From NCBI RefSeq assembly GCF_900105415.1, contig NZ_FNSM01000001.1, positions 5,605,501-5,669,500 of the forward strand: a stretch of DNA of 64,000 nt. Reading direction: 5' to 3'. Below the pieces are notes generated by a model. That model ran no database searches. It was not told the DNA's origin and worked only from the letters and a program-made list of their open reading frames with translations. The DNA comes from Streptomyces sp. TLI_105 (GTDB lineage Bacteria > Actinomycetota > Actinomycetes > Streptomycetales > Streptomycetaceae). Within the stretch, counting starts at the first letter, position 1. Each line of letters starts with the position of its first letter. Of the stretch, positions 1 to 8,641 are shown piece after piece. The translations under genes were made by a program, and so were the position numbers.

Positions 1-1434
1 CTGCCCCTCGCCTACCTCGACGGACAGCCGCGCGGCGAGGTCCTCTCCCGCACCACCAACGACATCGACAACATCACCCAGACCCTCCAGCAGGCCTTCA
101 GCCAGATGACGCGCGCCCTGCTCACCCTGGTCGGCGTCCTCCTGATGATGTTCTGGATCTCCCCGGTGCTCGCCCTCGTCGCCCTCGCCACCGTGCCCGT
201 CTCGGTCGCCGTCGCGGCCTTCGTCGGCAAGCGCGCCCAGCCCCAGTTCGTGAAGCAGTGGGCCGTCACCGGCCGGCTCGGCAGCCACGTCGAGGAGATG
301 ATCACCGGCCACACCGAGGTCGTCGCCTTCGGCCGCCGCGCCGAGGCCGTCCGCCGCTTCGACGAGCTCGGCGAGGAGCTCTACCGGGCGAGCTTCCGCG
401 CCCAGTTCGTCTCCGGCTTCATCCAGCCCGCCCTGACCCTCGTCGGCAACCTCACCTACGTCGTCGTCGCCGTCGTCGGCGGCCTGCGGGTGGCGAGCGG
501 GACGCTGACCGTCGGCGACGTCCAGGCCTTCGTCCAGTACTCGTACGACTTCAACGGCCCCATCACCCAGGTCGCCGCCATGGCCAACCTCCTCCAGTCC
601 GGAGTGGCCTCCGCCGAGCGGGTCTTCGACCTCCTCGACGCCGAGGAGGAGTCCCCGGAGCCCACCACGCCCCACAAGCCCGCCGAGCTCCGCGGCCGGG
701 TCTCCTTCGAGAAGGTCGCCTTCCGCTACGAAGAGGACAAGCCGCTCATCGAGGACCTGTCGCTCACGGTGGAGCCGGGCCGGACGGTCGCCATCGTCGG
801 CCCCACCGGCGCCGGCAAGACGACCCTGGTCAACCTGCTCATGCGCTTCCACGAGGTGACGGCCGGCCGGATCACCCTCGACGGCGTCGACACCGCCGCC
901 ATGACCCGGGAGGAGCTGCGCTCCGCCACCGGCATGGTCCTCCAGGACACCTGGCTCTTCGGCGGCACCATCGCCGACAACATCGCCTACGGAGCGCCCG
1001 GAGAGGTCTCCCGCGAGCGGATCGTCGCCGCCGCGAAGGCCGCCCGCGCCGACCGGTTCGTCCGCACCCTGCCCGCCGGGTACGACACCGTCCTCGACGA
1101 GGACGGCGGCGGCCTCAGCGCCGGCGAGAAGCAGCTGATCACCCTCGCCCGCGCCTTCCTCTCCGACCCGGTGATCCTCGTCCTCGACGAGGCCACCAGC
1201 TCCGTCGACACCCGCACCGAGCTCCTCGTCCAGCAGGCCATGACCTCCCTGCGCGCGGGCCGCACCAGCTTCGTCGTCGCCCACCGGCTCTCCACGGTCC
1301 GGGACGCCGACACGATCCTGGTGATGGAGGGCGGCTCGATCGCCGAGCAGGGCACCCACGAGGAACTCCTCGCCGCCGGAGGGGCCTACGCCCGGCTGCA
1401 CGCCGCCCAGTTCGCCCGTACGGTGGAGACGTGA
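1..1434 (+). CDS. ABC exporter, fused membrane/ATPase half-transporter (5' partial)
   Basis: The reading frame is open from the first base, so the gene starts before the window and the N-terminal membrane helices are missing. What remains is the second half of an ABC transporter membrane domain followed by a complete ATPase domain: Walker A (GPTGAGKTT), signature LSAGEKQ, Walker B ([10 protein letters not shown]) and the switch histidine in VVAHRLST. The sequence is strongly similar throughout to the exporter half at 15648-17573 in this window, down to the same unusual SAGEKQ signature instead of SGGQ. It is therefore probably one half of a heterodimeric drug, lipid or peptide exporter whose partner lies upstream. 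The substrate cannot be read from the sequence. The stop codon overlaps the GTG start of the next gene. Confidence 0.9.
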   Translation: MPLAYLDGQPRGEVLSRTTNDIDNITQTLQQAFSQMTRALLTLVGVLLMMFWISPVLALVALATVPVSVAVAAFVGKRAQPQFVKQWAVTGRLGSHVEEMITGHTEVVAFGRRAEAVRRFDELGEELYRASFRAQFVSGFIQPALTLVGNLTYVVVAVVGGLRVASGTLTVGDVQAFVQYSYDFNGPITQVAAMANLLQSGVASAERVFDLLDAEEESPEPTTPHKPAELRGRVSFEKVAFRYEEDKPLIEDLSLTVEPGRTVAIVGPTGAGKTTLVNLLMRFHEVTAGRITLDGVDTAAMTREELRSATGMVLQDTWLFGGTIADNIAYGAPGEVSRERIVAAAKAARADRFVRTLPAGYDTVLDEDGGGLSAGEKQLITLARAFLSDPVILVLDEATSSVDTRTELLVQQAMTSLRAGRTSFVVAHRLSTVRDADTILVMEGGSIAEQGTHEELLAAGGAYARLHAAQFARTVET

Positions 1435-2150
1435 TCGTCACCGTCCGCACCACCACCGACGCGCGCGCCAAGGCCGACGCCCTGGCGCGCGGCGCCGTCG
1501 AGGCCCGGCTCGCCGCCTGCGCGCAGATCTCGGGGCCCGTCACCTCCGTCTTCCACTGGCGGGGCGCGATCGAGACCTCCGAGGAGTGGGAGGTGGTGTT
1601 CAAGACCACCGAGGCCCGCTACCAGGCCCTGGAGGCGCACCTCCTCGCCGCCCACGACTACGAGACGCCCGAGATCCTCGCCACCCGGGTGACCCGGGTC
1701 AGCGAGCGCTACGCCCGCTGGGTCGAGGAGGAGACCGCGGCGGCCGCGGAGATCGAGGCCCCGGCGCCCGACGAGCGGCCGTTCTTCGTCTACGGGACGC
1801 TGCGTCCGGGCGCGTACAACCACGACCGCTTCCTCGCCGGCCGCATCGGCACCGAGGCGGACGCCGTGCTGCACGGGGCGGTCCTGCACGACGGACCCGG
1901 CTATCCGTACGTGGTCCCGGCGGACAAGGGCCAGGTGGTCGGCACGCTGCTCACGCCCGCGCCCGGCGCGTACGGCGAACTGTTCGGCCTGCTCGACCGC
2001 CTGGAGCTGCCCGTCGGATACGAGCGGGTGGCGAGGGACGTCGTACGGGTACGGGACGGGGCACGGGTGTCCGCCTGGGTGTTCCTGGCGGCCCCGGACG
2101 CGCCCCTCGGCCCGGTCATCGAGAGCGGCGACTGGTTCAGCCGGCCGTAG
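1431..2150 (+). CDS. cutA: CutA domain fused to gamma-glutamylcyclotransferase-like domain
   Basis: A 239-residue protein starting at a GTG that overlaps the stop of the ABC transporter gene (GTGA), so the two are translationally coupled. Residues 1 to about 105 are a complete CutA1 domain: the LAACAQI strand, the VFHWRGAIE segment and HDYETPEI. CutA forms trimers and has been linked to divalent-cation tolerance, although its biochemical role is unsettled. After a short linker, residues about 115-239 form an AIG2/GGCT-like fold opening with [10 protein letters not shown] and keeping the acidic residue in DRLELP before the Tyr-Glu-Arg; such enzymes make 5-oxoproline from gamma-glutamyl compounds. 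Both domains lie in one uninterrupted frame. The substrate of the second domain is unknown. Confidence 0.85.
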   Translation: MIVTVRTTTDARAKADALARGAVEARLAACAQISGPVTSVFHWRGAIETSEEWEVVFKTTEARYQALEAHLLAAHDYETPEILATRVTRVSERYARWVEEETAAAAEIEAPAPDERPFFVYGTLRPGAYNHDRFLAGRIGTEADAVLHGAVLHDGPGYPYVVPADKGQVVGTLLTPAPGAYGELFGLLDRLELPVGYERVARDVVRVRDGARVSAWVFLAAPDAPLGPVIESGDWFSRP

Positions 2151-4239
2151 CCGCGTCCCCGGCGCGCTCCAGGCGCACCGCGCACACCTTGAACTCGGGC
2201 ATCCGCGAGACCGGGTCGAGCGCCGGGTTCACCAGCGTGTTGGCCCGCCCCTCCCCGTACCAGTGGAACGGCATGAAGACGGTGTCCGGCCGGATCGTCG
2301 CCGTGATCCGCGCAGGGGCGACGGCCCGCCCGCGCCGCGAGACCACCGCCAGCGCCTCTCCCTCGGCGACCCCGAGCCGCTCGGCGAGCCGGGGGTGGAG
2401 CTCCACGAAGGGGCCGGGCGCCGCCGCGTTCAGCTCGTCGACCCGCCGGGTCTGCGCCCCCGACTGGTACTGGGACACGACGCGGCCGGTGGTCAGCACG
2501 ACCGGGTAGTCGGCGTCCGTCTCCTCGGCCGCCGCCCGGTGCACCACCGGCACGAACCGGGCCCGCCCGTCCGCCGTCGCGAACCGCTCCAGGAAGAGGC
2601 GCGGGGTGCCCGCGTGGCCCTCGTCCGGGCACGGCCAGAACACGCCCCGCTCCTCCTCGATCCGCCGGTAGCTGATGCCCGCGTAGTCGGCGGGCCCGCC
2701 GGCCGAGGCACGGCGCAGCTCCTCGAAGACCTCCTCCGGGTCGGTCGGGAAGCCCTTCTCCCAGCCGAGCAGCCCGGCCAGTCCGTGCAGCACCTCCAGG
2801 TCGCTGCGGACGCCCCCGGGCGGGGTGAGGGCGCGGCGGCGCAGCAGCACCCTGCCCTCCAGGTTGGTCATGGTGCCGGTCTCCTCCGCCCACTGGGTCA
2901 CGGGCAGGACGACGTCGGCGAGTTCGGCGGTCTCGGAGAGCACCACGTCCGCGACGGCGAGGAAGTCGAGCGAGCGCAGCCGCTCCTCGACGTGCGCGGC
3001 GTGCGGCGCCGACACCACCGGGTTGGAGCCCATGAGCAGCAGGGCCTTGACGTCCCGGCCCAGCGCGTCGAGCAGCTCGTACGCGCTGCGCCCGGGGCCC
3101 GGCAGCGACTCCGGCGCGACGCCCCACACCCCGGCGACGTGCGCGCGGGCGGCCGGGTCGTCGAGCTTGCGGTAGCCGGGCAGCTGGTCGGCCTTCTGGC
3201 CGTGCTCGCGGCCGCCCTGGCCGTTGCCCTGGCCGGTGAGGCAGCCGTAGCCGCTCAGCGGGCGGCCGGCCCGGCCGGTGGCGAGGCAGAGGTTGATCCA
3301 GGCGCCGACGGTGTCGGTGCCCTTGGACTGCTGCTCGGGGCCGCGCGCGGTCAGCACCATGCCGTTCTCGGCGTCGCAGAACATCGCGACGGCCTCCCGC
3401 AGCTGGGGCACGGACACGCCGGTGATCCGCTCGACCTGCTCGGGCCAGTGGGACATGGCCCCGGCGCGGGCGCCCTCCCAGCCGTCGGTGCGGGTGGCGA
3501 CGAACTCCTCGTCCACCCGCCCCTCGGCCACCACCAGGTGCAGCATGCCGAGGGCGAGCGCGAGGTCGGTGCCGGGGCGCGGCGCGAGGTGCAGATCGGC
3601 CTGCTCGGCGGTGCGGGTGCGGCGGGGGTCGACGACGATCAGCTTCCCGCCGTTCTCCTTCAGCTCGGTGAGGTAGCGCAGGGCGGGCGGCATGGTCTCG
3701 GCGAGGTTGGAGCCGACGAGGATCACACAGCCGGTCCTCGGGATGTCCTCCAGGGGGAAGGGGAGTCCCCGATCGAGGCCGAAGGCCCGCTGGTGCGCGG
3801 CGGCGGCCGAGGACATGCAGAAGCGGCCGTTGTAGTCGATCTGCGAGGTGGCGAGGACGAGCCGGGCGAACTTGCCCAGCGTGTACGCCTTCTCGTTGGT
3901 GAGGCCGCCGCCGCCGAAGACCCCCACGGCATCGGGACCGTGGTCGGCGCGGGTCCGGCGAAGACCGTCGGCGACGACGGAGAGTGCCTCCTCCCAGGAC
4001 GCGGGCTCCAGGGCCCCCGTGTCAGGGCGCCGGACCAGGGGCTCGGTGAGCCGGACCCGGGAGGAGAGTACGGAGGGGGCGGTGCGGCCCTTGCCGCACA
4101 GGGCGCCCCGGTTGACGGGGAAGTCGGTCCGCTCGACCACCTCGGCGGGCAGCTCCGGCGCGCCGGTGGGGCGCAGCGACATGCCGCACTGCAGGGCGCA
4201 GTAGGGGCAGTGGGTGGGGACGGTGGCGGCGTCGGACAT
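2137..4239 (-). CDS. nasA: Molybdopterin oxidoreductase, probable assimilatory nitrate reductase catalytic subunit
   Basis: This 700-residue cytoplasmic enzyme has no signal peptide. Its N-terminus carries the [4Fe-4S] ligand pattern CPYCALQC followed by a fourth cysteine in GALCGKG, then the Mo-bis-MGD core, with a candidate Mo-ligand cysteine in NGRFCMSS. A C-terminal molydopterin-dinucleotide-binding domain includes the FMPFHWYGEGRANTL region. Length and motifs match the NasA/NarB class that reduces nitrate to nitrite for nitrogen assimilation. A formate-dehydrogenase-like role is the alternative. The C-terminal [2Fe-2S] domain of some NasA proteins is absent. The 3' end overlaps the convergent CutA-fusion gene by 14 bp. 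A GlnR-like motif lies just upstream, and a NarK-type transporter occurs elsewhere in the window. Confidence 0.8.
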   Translation of the reverse strand: MSDAATVPTHCPYCALQCGMSLRPTGAPELPAEVVERTDFPVNRGALCGKGRTAPSVLSSRVRLTEPLVRRPDTGALEPASWEEALSVVADGLRRTRADHGPDAVGVFGGGGLTNEKAYTLGKFARLVLATSQIDYNGRFCMSSAAAAHQRAFGLDRGLPFPLEDIPRTGCVILVGSNLAETMPPALRYLTELKENGGKLIVVDPRRTRTAEQADLHLAPRPGTDLALALGMLHLVVAEGRVDEEFVATRTDGWEGARAGAMSHWPEQVERITGVSVPQLREAVAMFCDAENGMVLTARGPEQQSKGTDTVGAWINLCLATGRAGRPLSGYGCLTGQGNGQGGREHGQKADQLPGYRKLDDPAARAHVAGVWGVAPESLPGPGRSAYELLDALGRDVKALLLMGSNPVVSAPHAAHVEERLRSLDFLAVADVVLSETAELADVVLPVTQWAEETGTMTNLEGRVLLRRRALTPPGGVRSDLEVLHGLAGLLGWEKGFPTDPEEVFEELRRASAGGPADYAGISYRRIEEERGVFWPCPDEGHAGTPRLFLERFATADGRARFVPVVHRAAAEETDADYPVVLTTGRVVSQYQSGAQTRRVDELNAAAPGPFVELHPRLAERLGVAEGEALAVVSRRGRAVAPARITATIRPDTVFMPFHWYGEGRANTLVNPALDPVSRMPEFKVCAVRLERAGDAATAG

Positions 4240-4261
4240 GCGGCCAGCATGCGTCCGGCGT

Positions 4262-4288
4262 GTTACGCGGGGCGGCGCGGCGTATTAC
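4262..4288 (-). promoter_or_regulatory. Possible GlnR box upstream of the nitrate reductase gene
   Basis: Read towards the gene, GTAAT and GTAAC half-sites are spaced exactly 22 nt apart, the a-site to a-site spacing of actinobacterial GlnR boxes. The intervening b-sites are weak; the second reads GACGC against a GAAAC consensus. GlnR controls nitrate assimilation genes in Streptomyces. The site is only 23-49 bp from the start codon. Seen: motif and spacing. Inferred: the regulator. Confidence 0.35.
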
Positions 4289-4311
4289 GGGAGCGGTGCC
4301 ATGCGCTCCGG

Positions 4312-5001
4312 TCAGCGCCCCCCGGCCGGTGAGGCCAGCGCCTCCGTGACGCCCTTCTCCCGCGGGCCCAGGAAGAGGGGGTCGGGGCGCAGGCCGGCGT
4401 CGAGGGCGGCCTTGCCCGCCGCGAAGAGCTCGCGGGTGGTGCCGTAGTACCAGGTGCGGTCGTGGGGTTCGGCGACCCCGACCCCGTACACGTCGACGCC
4501 CGCCCGGCCGCACAGCGCGACGGCCCGCTTGATGTGGAAGTCCTGGGTGACGAGGACGGCCCGGTCGACGCCGAAGACCTTCCGGGCGCGGACGCAGGAG
4601 TCCCAGGTGTCGAAGCCCGCGTAGTCGCTGACGATCCGCCCGTCCGGTACCCCGCGCGCGATGAGGTAGGCGCGCATGGCGCTCGGCTCGTCGTACGCGG
4701 TCCGGCTGTTGTCGCCGGTGACGAGCAGGACCCGGACCTTGCCCGCGCGGTACAGCTCGGCGGCGGTGTCGAGGCGGTGCGCGAGGTACGGGGTGGGCCG
4801 GCCCTTCCACAGGCCGGCGCCGAAGACGACGGCGACGTCCCGGGCGGGCACGTCGGCGACGGTACGGAGGCGGGGCTCGGCGACCGTCTGCATCCAGGTG
4901 GCGGGGGCGAGCGCGAGGACGGCGCCCAGCATCACGGCCTGGACGGTGCGGCGGCGGGCCCGGGTGGTGCGGGGGATCAACCGGGTGAGCCGTGCCGGCA
5001 T
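4312..5001 (-). CDS. SanA/YdcF-like DUF218 membrane-anchored protein
   Basis: The 229-residue protein has a basic N-terminus (about residues 1-18, rich in Arg) and one hydrophobic segment at about 19-37, followed by a DUF218 domain. Visible family features are VVFGAGLWKGRPT, LLVTGDNSR, the acidic pair DEPSAMR, and VLVTQDFHIKRAVALC. E. coli SanA, the best-known relative, affects vancomycin exclusion at high temperature, and DUF218 proteins are linked to envelope processes; the reaction is not established. The chosen ATG gives the usual SanA length. An upstream in-frame extension has no family resemblance and overlaps the aquaporin gene. Confidence 0.8.
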   Translation of the reverse strand: MPARLTRLIPRTTRARRRTVQAVMLGAVLALAPATWMQTVAEPRLRTVADVPARDVAVVFGAGLWKGRPTPYLAHRLDTAAELYRAGKVRVLLVTGDNSRTAYDEPSAMRAYLIARGVPDGRIVSDYAGFDTWDSCVRARKVFGVDRAVLVTQDFHIKRAVALCGRAGVDVYGVGVAEPHDRTWYYGTTRELFAAGKAALDAGLRPDPLFLGPREKGVTEALASPAGGR

Positions 5002-5039
5002 GCGGAAACCTCCGTGGGGCGGGGAGCGGTGTCGTTCTG

Positions 5040-5756
5040 TCACCCGGTCCGACGCGCTTCGGCGGCGTTCGGTTCGCCGGACGCCCGGTCTGTTCCGTAG
5101 AGCACACCGGCGAGGCCCATCCCGAGGAGCATGCCGAGCAGCTGCGCGCCGGCGAAGGCGGGCACGGAGGCGGGGGCGATTCCGGTGAAGGAGTCGGAGA
5201 ACGCCCGGCCCAGCGTGGCCGCCGGATTGGCGAAGGAGCCGGAGGAGGTGAACCAGATCGCCGCGCCGATGTAGCCGGCGACCGCGACGGGCGCGAGGGC
5301 GGGGCGGCCGATGTGGCGCAGGCCCCGGACGACGAGGACGAGCCCGGCGGTGGCGACGGCCTCGCCGAGGAGGAGGTGGAGCGCGGTGCGCGGCTCGGTG
5401 GCCCAGGAGCCGGGCGTCCGTCCGAACATCGCCTCGGCGAGCAGGGCGCCGGTGACGGCCCCGGCGAGCTGGGCGGCGATGTAGGCGAGGACCTCGCGCC
5501 CCTTGCTCCGGTGGCGCTGGGACCACCACTCGGAGAGCGTCACGACGGGGTTGAAGTGGGCTCCGGAGAGCGGGCCGATGAGGGCGATCAGCAGGCCGAG
5601 GCCGAGGGCGGACGCGGCGGCGTTGGCGAGCAGCCGGACGCCGATGTCCTGGCTCAGGGAGTCGGCGCGGATGCCGGAGCCGACGACGACGGCGACGAGG
5701 GCGGCGGTGCCGATGAACTCGGCTGCGGCGCGCCGGGGGAGTGCGGGCGGGGACAT
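5040..5756 (-). CDS. MIP/aquaporin family channel
   Basis: A polytopic membrane protein of 238 residues with six hydrophobic segments and two half-helix signature motifs. The first is a canonical NPV (HFNPVVTL) and the second a canonical NPA (FANPAATL), the pair that lines the aquaporin pore. It opens with the conserved AAEFIGTAALV stretch. It probably conducts water or small neutral solutes. Related MIP proteins sit in actinobacterial arsenic operons, but no ars gene is adjacent here. Two ATGs six bases apart (5762 and 5756) are both possible; the inner one gives MSPPALPRR. An inverted repeat lies directly over the translation start region. Confidence 0.85.
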   Translation of the reverse strand: MSPPALPRRAAAEFIGTAALVAVVVGSGIRADSLSQDIGVRLLANAAASALGLGLLIALIGPLSGAHFNPVVTLSEWWSQRHRSKGREVLAYIAAQLAGAVTGALLAEAMFGRTPGSWATEPRTALHLLLGEAVATAGLVLVVRGLRHIGRPALAPVAVAGYIGAAIWFTSSGSFANPAATLGRAFSDSFTGIAPASVPAFAGAQLLGMLLGMGLAGVLYGTDRASGEPNAAEARRTG

Positions 5757-5764
5757 TCTCATAA

Positions 5765-5780
5765 CGGAAAAGATATTCCG
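5765..5780. promoter_or_regulatory. Short inverted repeat in a divergent promoter region
   Basis: CGGAA-6 nt-TTCCG lies just upstream of the aquaporin start, in the 75-bp gap shared with the divergent gene at 5838. A further TTCGGAA follows at 5784-5790. The AT-rich patch is conspicuous in this GC-rich setting and could be an operator, but no regulator gene is adjacent. Confidence 0.25.
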
Positions 5781-5837
5781 TGATTCGGAAGGAAAAAAGA
5801 GGGGAGGAGAGGGGCGAGGCCCCCGTACGATCCGTCC

Positions 5838-6539
5838 ATGATCATCGACGACGTCCTCGGGGACGCGGTCCGCGACAACGCCGACTGGTGCCAGGCCATG
5901 TGCCGCGCCCACGGACTCACCGGCACCTTCGGCCCCCGCGCCTGGACCAGCGCCGTCCGCACCCCGCTCTACTATCCGGACGCGGTGACGCTGACGAAGG
6001 ACGCGACCGTCGAGGACGTCCTGACCGGCATCGACCGCACCGCCCCGGGCGCCTCCGTCAAGGACAGCCACGCCCGCCTCGACCTGACGTCCGAGGGCTT
6101 CCGCCTCCTCTTCGAGGCGAGCTGGATCCACCGCCCCGCCGGGCTCCCGGCCCCGGCCGCCACCGGAGACTGGCGGCCCGTCCGCACCCCGGAGGAACTC
6201 GCGGCCTGGGCCCTCGCCTGGAGCGACGGCGACGCGGACGAGGCGGCGCTGTTCCGTCCGGAACTCCTCGCCGACCCGGCGACGACCGTGATCGCGGGCC
6301 ACGGCCCGGACGGCCGGATCCTCGGGGGAGCGGTCCTCACCACGAGCACCCGCGTGACGGGGGTGTCGAACCTCTTCGCCGTGGACGGCACGGACCCGGC
6401 GCACGTGTGGGCCGGCACCCTGGGCCTGAGCCCCGCCGACCGCCCGGCCGTCGGCTACGAATCGGGCGACGACCTGACGCCCGCCCTCGCCACGGGCTTC
6501 GAGGAGCTCGCCCCCCTCCGCGTCTGGCTGGCCGGCTAG
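5838..6539 (+). CDS. Hypothetical protein, possible GNAT-like C-terminal half
   Basis: I do not recognise a named family for this 233-residue soluble protein. It has no signal peptide or membrane segment. The first half contains the acidic-aromatic stretch DNADWCQAMCRAHG. The second half has an alternating pattern (TTVIAGHGPDGRILGGAVL, then SNLFAVDG) that resembles the strands of acetyltransferase-like folds. The acetyl-CoA loop expected of an active GNAT enzyme is not evident. Codon usage is typical of the chromosome. The gene is divergent from the aquaporin and convergent with the amidotransferase gene, 18 bp away, and so is probably monocistronic. Confidence 0.65.
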   Translation: MIIDDVLGDAVRDNADWCQAMCRAHGLTGTFGPRAWTSAVRTPLYYPDAVTLTKDATVEDVLTGIDRTAPGASVKDSHARLDLTSEGFRLLFEASWIHRPAGLPAPAATGDWRPVRTPEELAAWALAWSDGDADEAALFRPELLADPATTVIAGHGPDGRILGGAVLTTSTRVTGVSNLFAVDGTDPAHVWAGTLGLSPADRPAVGYESGDDLTPALATGFEELAPLRVWLAG

Positions 6540-6557
6540 CCGGTCCCCTCCCCGTCG

Positions 6558-7391
6558 TCACGCCGCCGCAGGGACGAAGCGGTGCAGTTCGTCGTCGCCG
6601 GGCTGGACGACGCCGTAGCTGTTCTCCGGCACCTCCTTCCAGGCGCCGGGCAGGTCGCCGAGGGGCTCGGAGACGATGAGGCGGGTCTCCTCGGACACGT
6701 CCCGGAAGAAGGAGACGTCGGGGTGGAGCCTGCGCAGGGCCTCCACCCGCTTGCTGTAGAACAGCGAGCGGGAGGCGTGCGCGCTGGAGTAGCGGAAGGC
6801 CCAGAGGCGCTCGCCGTCGGTGAGGGCGAGCGTCATCTGGAGGGGGAACTCCATCCCGTGCTCACGGCCGACCCGTTCCACGACGGCCGCCATCGCGGCG
6901 ACGGCGGCGGGCGGGTCCCGGTCGAGGCCGAAGGTGAGGGCCAGGTAGAACATCACCTCGGAGTCCGTCGTGCCCTCGATGTCGGAGTAGAGCGCGGGGT
7001 CGACGAGCAGGGCGAGGTCACGGCGCACGCGGGAGAACCCGGCGATGGCGCCGTTGTGCATGAACATCCAGCGGCCGTGCCGGAACGGGTGACAGTTCGA
7101 CTGCTGCACGGCCGCCCCGGTCGACGCCCGGATGTGGGCGAAGAACAGCGGGGACCGGACGTGGTCCGCCAACTCCCGCAGATTGCGGTTGTTCCAGGCG
7201 GGGCCGACGTCCCTCAGCAATGCCGGGGTGTCGCTGTACGCCGAGTACCAGCCGACGCCGAACCCGTCGCCGTTGGTGGTCTCCACGCCGAGCTTGGAGT
7301 GCAGGCTCTGGTCGATCAGGGAGTGGTCCGGTCTGTAGAGGAGGGAGTCGAGCAGCACCGGCGTTCCCCGGTACGCGAGCCATCGGCACAT
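6558..7391 (-). CDS. Class II glutamine amidotransferase domain protein
   Basis: The protein starts MCRWLAY, placing the N-terminal nucleophile cysteine at position 2, as in Ntn-type class II glutaminases. Other glutaminase features are ETTNGDGFGVGWY, FAHIRASTG followed by NCHPF, and MHNGAI. At 277 residues it consists of little more than the glutaminase domain, like the YafJ/EgtC group. EgtC removes glutamate from a gamma-glutamyl intermediate in ergothioneine synthesis, but no other egt gene is adjacent, so the substrate is left open. The start codon is fixed by the need to expose Cys2. Confidence 0.85.
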   Translation of the reverse strand: MCRWLAYRGTPVLLDSLLYRPDHSLIDQSLHSKLGVETTNGDGFGVGWYSAYSDTPALLRDVGPAWNNRNLRELADHVRSPLFFAHIRASTGAAVQQSNCHPFRHGRWMFMHNGAIAGFSRVRRDLALLVDPALYSDIEGTTDSEVMFYLALTFGLDRDPPAAVAAMAAVVERVGREHGMEFPLQMTLALTDGERLWAFRYSSAHASRSLFYSKRVEALRRLHPDVSFFRDVSEETRLIVSEPLGDLPGAWKEVPENSYGVVQPGDDELHRFVPAAA

Positions 7392-7601
7392 GCGCGATCA
7401 CCTGGGTCCCTGCCGGATCGGCGGGCGGCCTCGCGCACCCCGTCCGGCCCTCCCATTCTCGGCGCCCTCCCCACGGGGTGCCACACCAGCGCCGACAGGA
7501 CGCGGGCCCGGCAGGCAGGGCCGGGAGCGCGTGAGCGGGGCGGCAAACACACGTCACGCGCCGGAAACGGCGAGGCAACGCACCCCCGTCAGGATCGGCA
7601 C

Positions 7602-8606
7602 ATGACGGAGCCGGACAGCGCGTTCGCCAGTACCGCGGGGCTGCTCGGAAGGATCGCCGGACAGCTCGGGGCCCAGCTGGCCCACGTGCGTCCGTACGAC
7701 CGCCGGCAGCGGAAACCCGACGAGGAGGCATGCCCACCGATGAACGTTCCCGCCCTCGCCGGACAGGGCCGCGCCCTGTTCGCCACCCCCGCCCCGGCCG
7801 CGCCCGCCCCCACCCTCGTCGCCGTGGGCCACGGCAGTCGTGACCCCCGTGCCCGGGCCACCCTGGCCCGTCTCCTCGACCGGGTCCGCGAGCTGCGCCC
7901 GGGGCTCGACGTGCGCCTCGCCCACATCGAGCTGAACGCCCCGCTGCTCGACGACACCCTCGCCGAGCTCGCCGCCGAAGGCCGGGACGTCGTCCTGGTC
8001 CCCCTCCTCTTCGCCCCCGGCCACCACGTCACCCACGACCTGCCCGCCGCCGTGGCCGCCGCGACCGCCACGGCCGGCGCCCCCGCCCTCCACGCCCGCG
8101 CAGCCGACCCCCGCGCAGCCGACCCCTTCGGTGCCTCCGCCTTCCGCGCCCGCGTGGCCGACCCCCTCGGCGCCCACCCCCTCCTCGTCGAGGCCCTCGC
8201 CGACCGCCTCGCCGAGGCCGGCTGGACGCCCGACGACACGGCCGCCACCGGCGTCGTCCTCGCCTCCGCCGGCTCCCGCGACCCCCGCTCCGGCGCCGTG
8301 ATCCGCCGGATCGCCGTCCTCCTCGGCGAGCGCCTCGGCGGCGTCCCCGTCGTCCCCGCGTACGCCTCCGCCGCCACGCCCACCGTCCCCGCCGCCGTCC
8401 GCGCGCTCACCGCCCGGGGCCGGCACCGGGTCGCCGTCGCCTCCTGCTTCACCGCCCCCGGCCTCTTCGTGACCCGCGCCGCCGCCGACGCCCCCTGGAT
8501 CGCGTCGGACCCGCTGGGCGCCCACCCGGCCCTCGCCCGCCTGGTCCTGCACCGCTACGACCGCGCCCGCACCACCCTTCCCGTACGGGAACTCGCCGCC
8601 GTCTGA
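7602..8606 (+). CDS. CbiX/SirB-type sirohydrochlorin chelatase-like protein
   Basis: The protein holds two homologous CbiX half-domains. The first has the metal-binding histidine in [14 protein letters not shown] and the second the degenerate copy [23 protein letters not shown] supplies further conserved histidines. Such proteins insert cobalt, iron or nickel into sirohydrochlorin, feeding cobalamin, siroheme or related cofactors. Between the halves is a low-complexity insert built on an ADP repeat (about residues 165-190) encoded by near-identical short DNA repeats. Two starts are credible: 7602 (334 residues, used here) and 7740, which is preceded by a stronger GAGGAGG ribosome binding site and would remove 46 residues of unconserved sequence. 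Confidence 0.75.
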   Translation: MTEPDSAFASTAGLLGRIAGQLGAQLAHVRPYDRRQRKPDEEACPPMNVPALAGQGRALFATPAPAAPAPTLVAVGHGSRDPRARATLARLLDRVRELRPGLDVRLAHIELNAPLLDDTLAELAAEGRDVVLVPLLFAPGHHVTHDLPAAVAAATATAGAPALHARAADPRAADPFGASAFRARVADPLGAHPLLVEALADRLAEAGWTPDDTAATGVVLASAGSRDPRSGAVIRRIAVLLGERLGGVPVVPAYASAATPTVPAAVRALTARGRHRVAVASCFTAPGLFVTRAAADAPWIASDPLGAHPALARLVLHRYDRARTTLPVRELAAV

Positions 8607-8641
8607 GCTCTTCTGTCGGCCCCTCCGGTTACCTTCGACGC

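Noticed and set aside
258..1430. Long open frame preceding the CutA fusion in the same frame
   Set aside because: It lies entirely inside the ABC exporter gene and is Arg/Pro-rich without family motifs, the usual shadow of GC-rich coding DNA. The CutA start at the GTG overlap is supported by domain boundaries.
2263..4332. 689-codon plus-strand frame opposite the nitrate reductase gene
   Set aside because: Composition is Gly/Ala/Arg/His-rich with no recognisable domain, and the opposite strand carries a full molybdoenzyme with all cofactor ligands.
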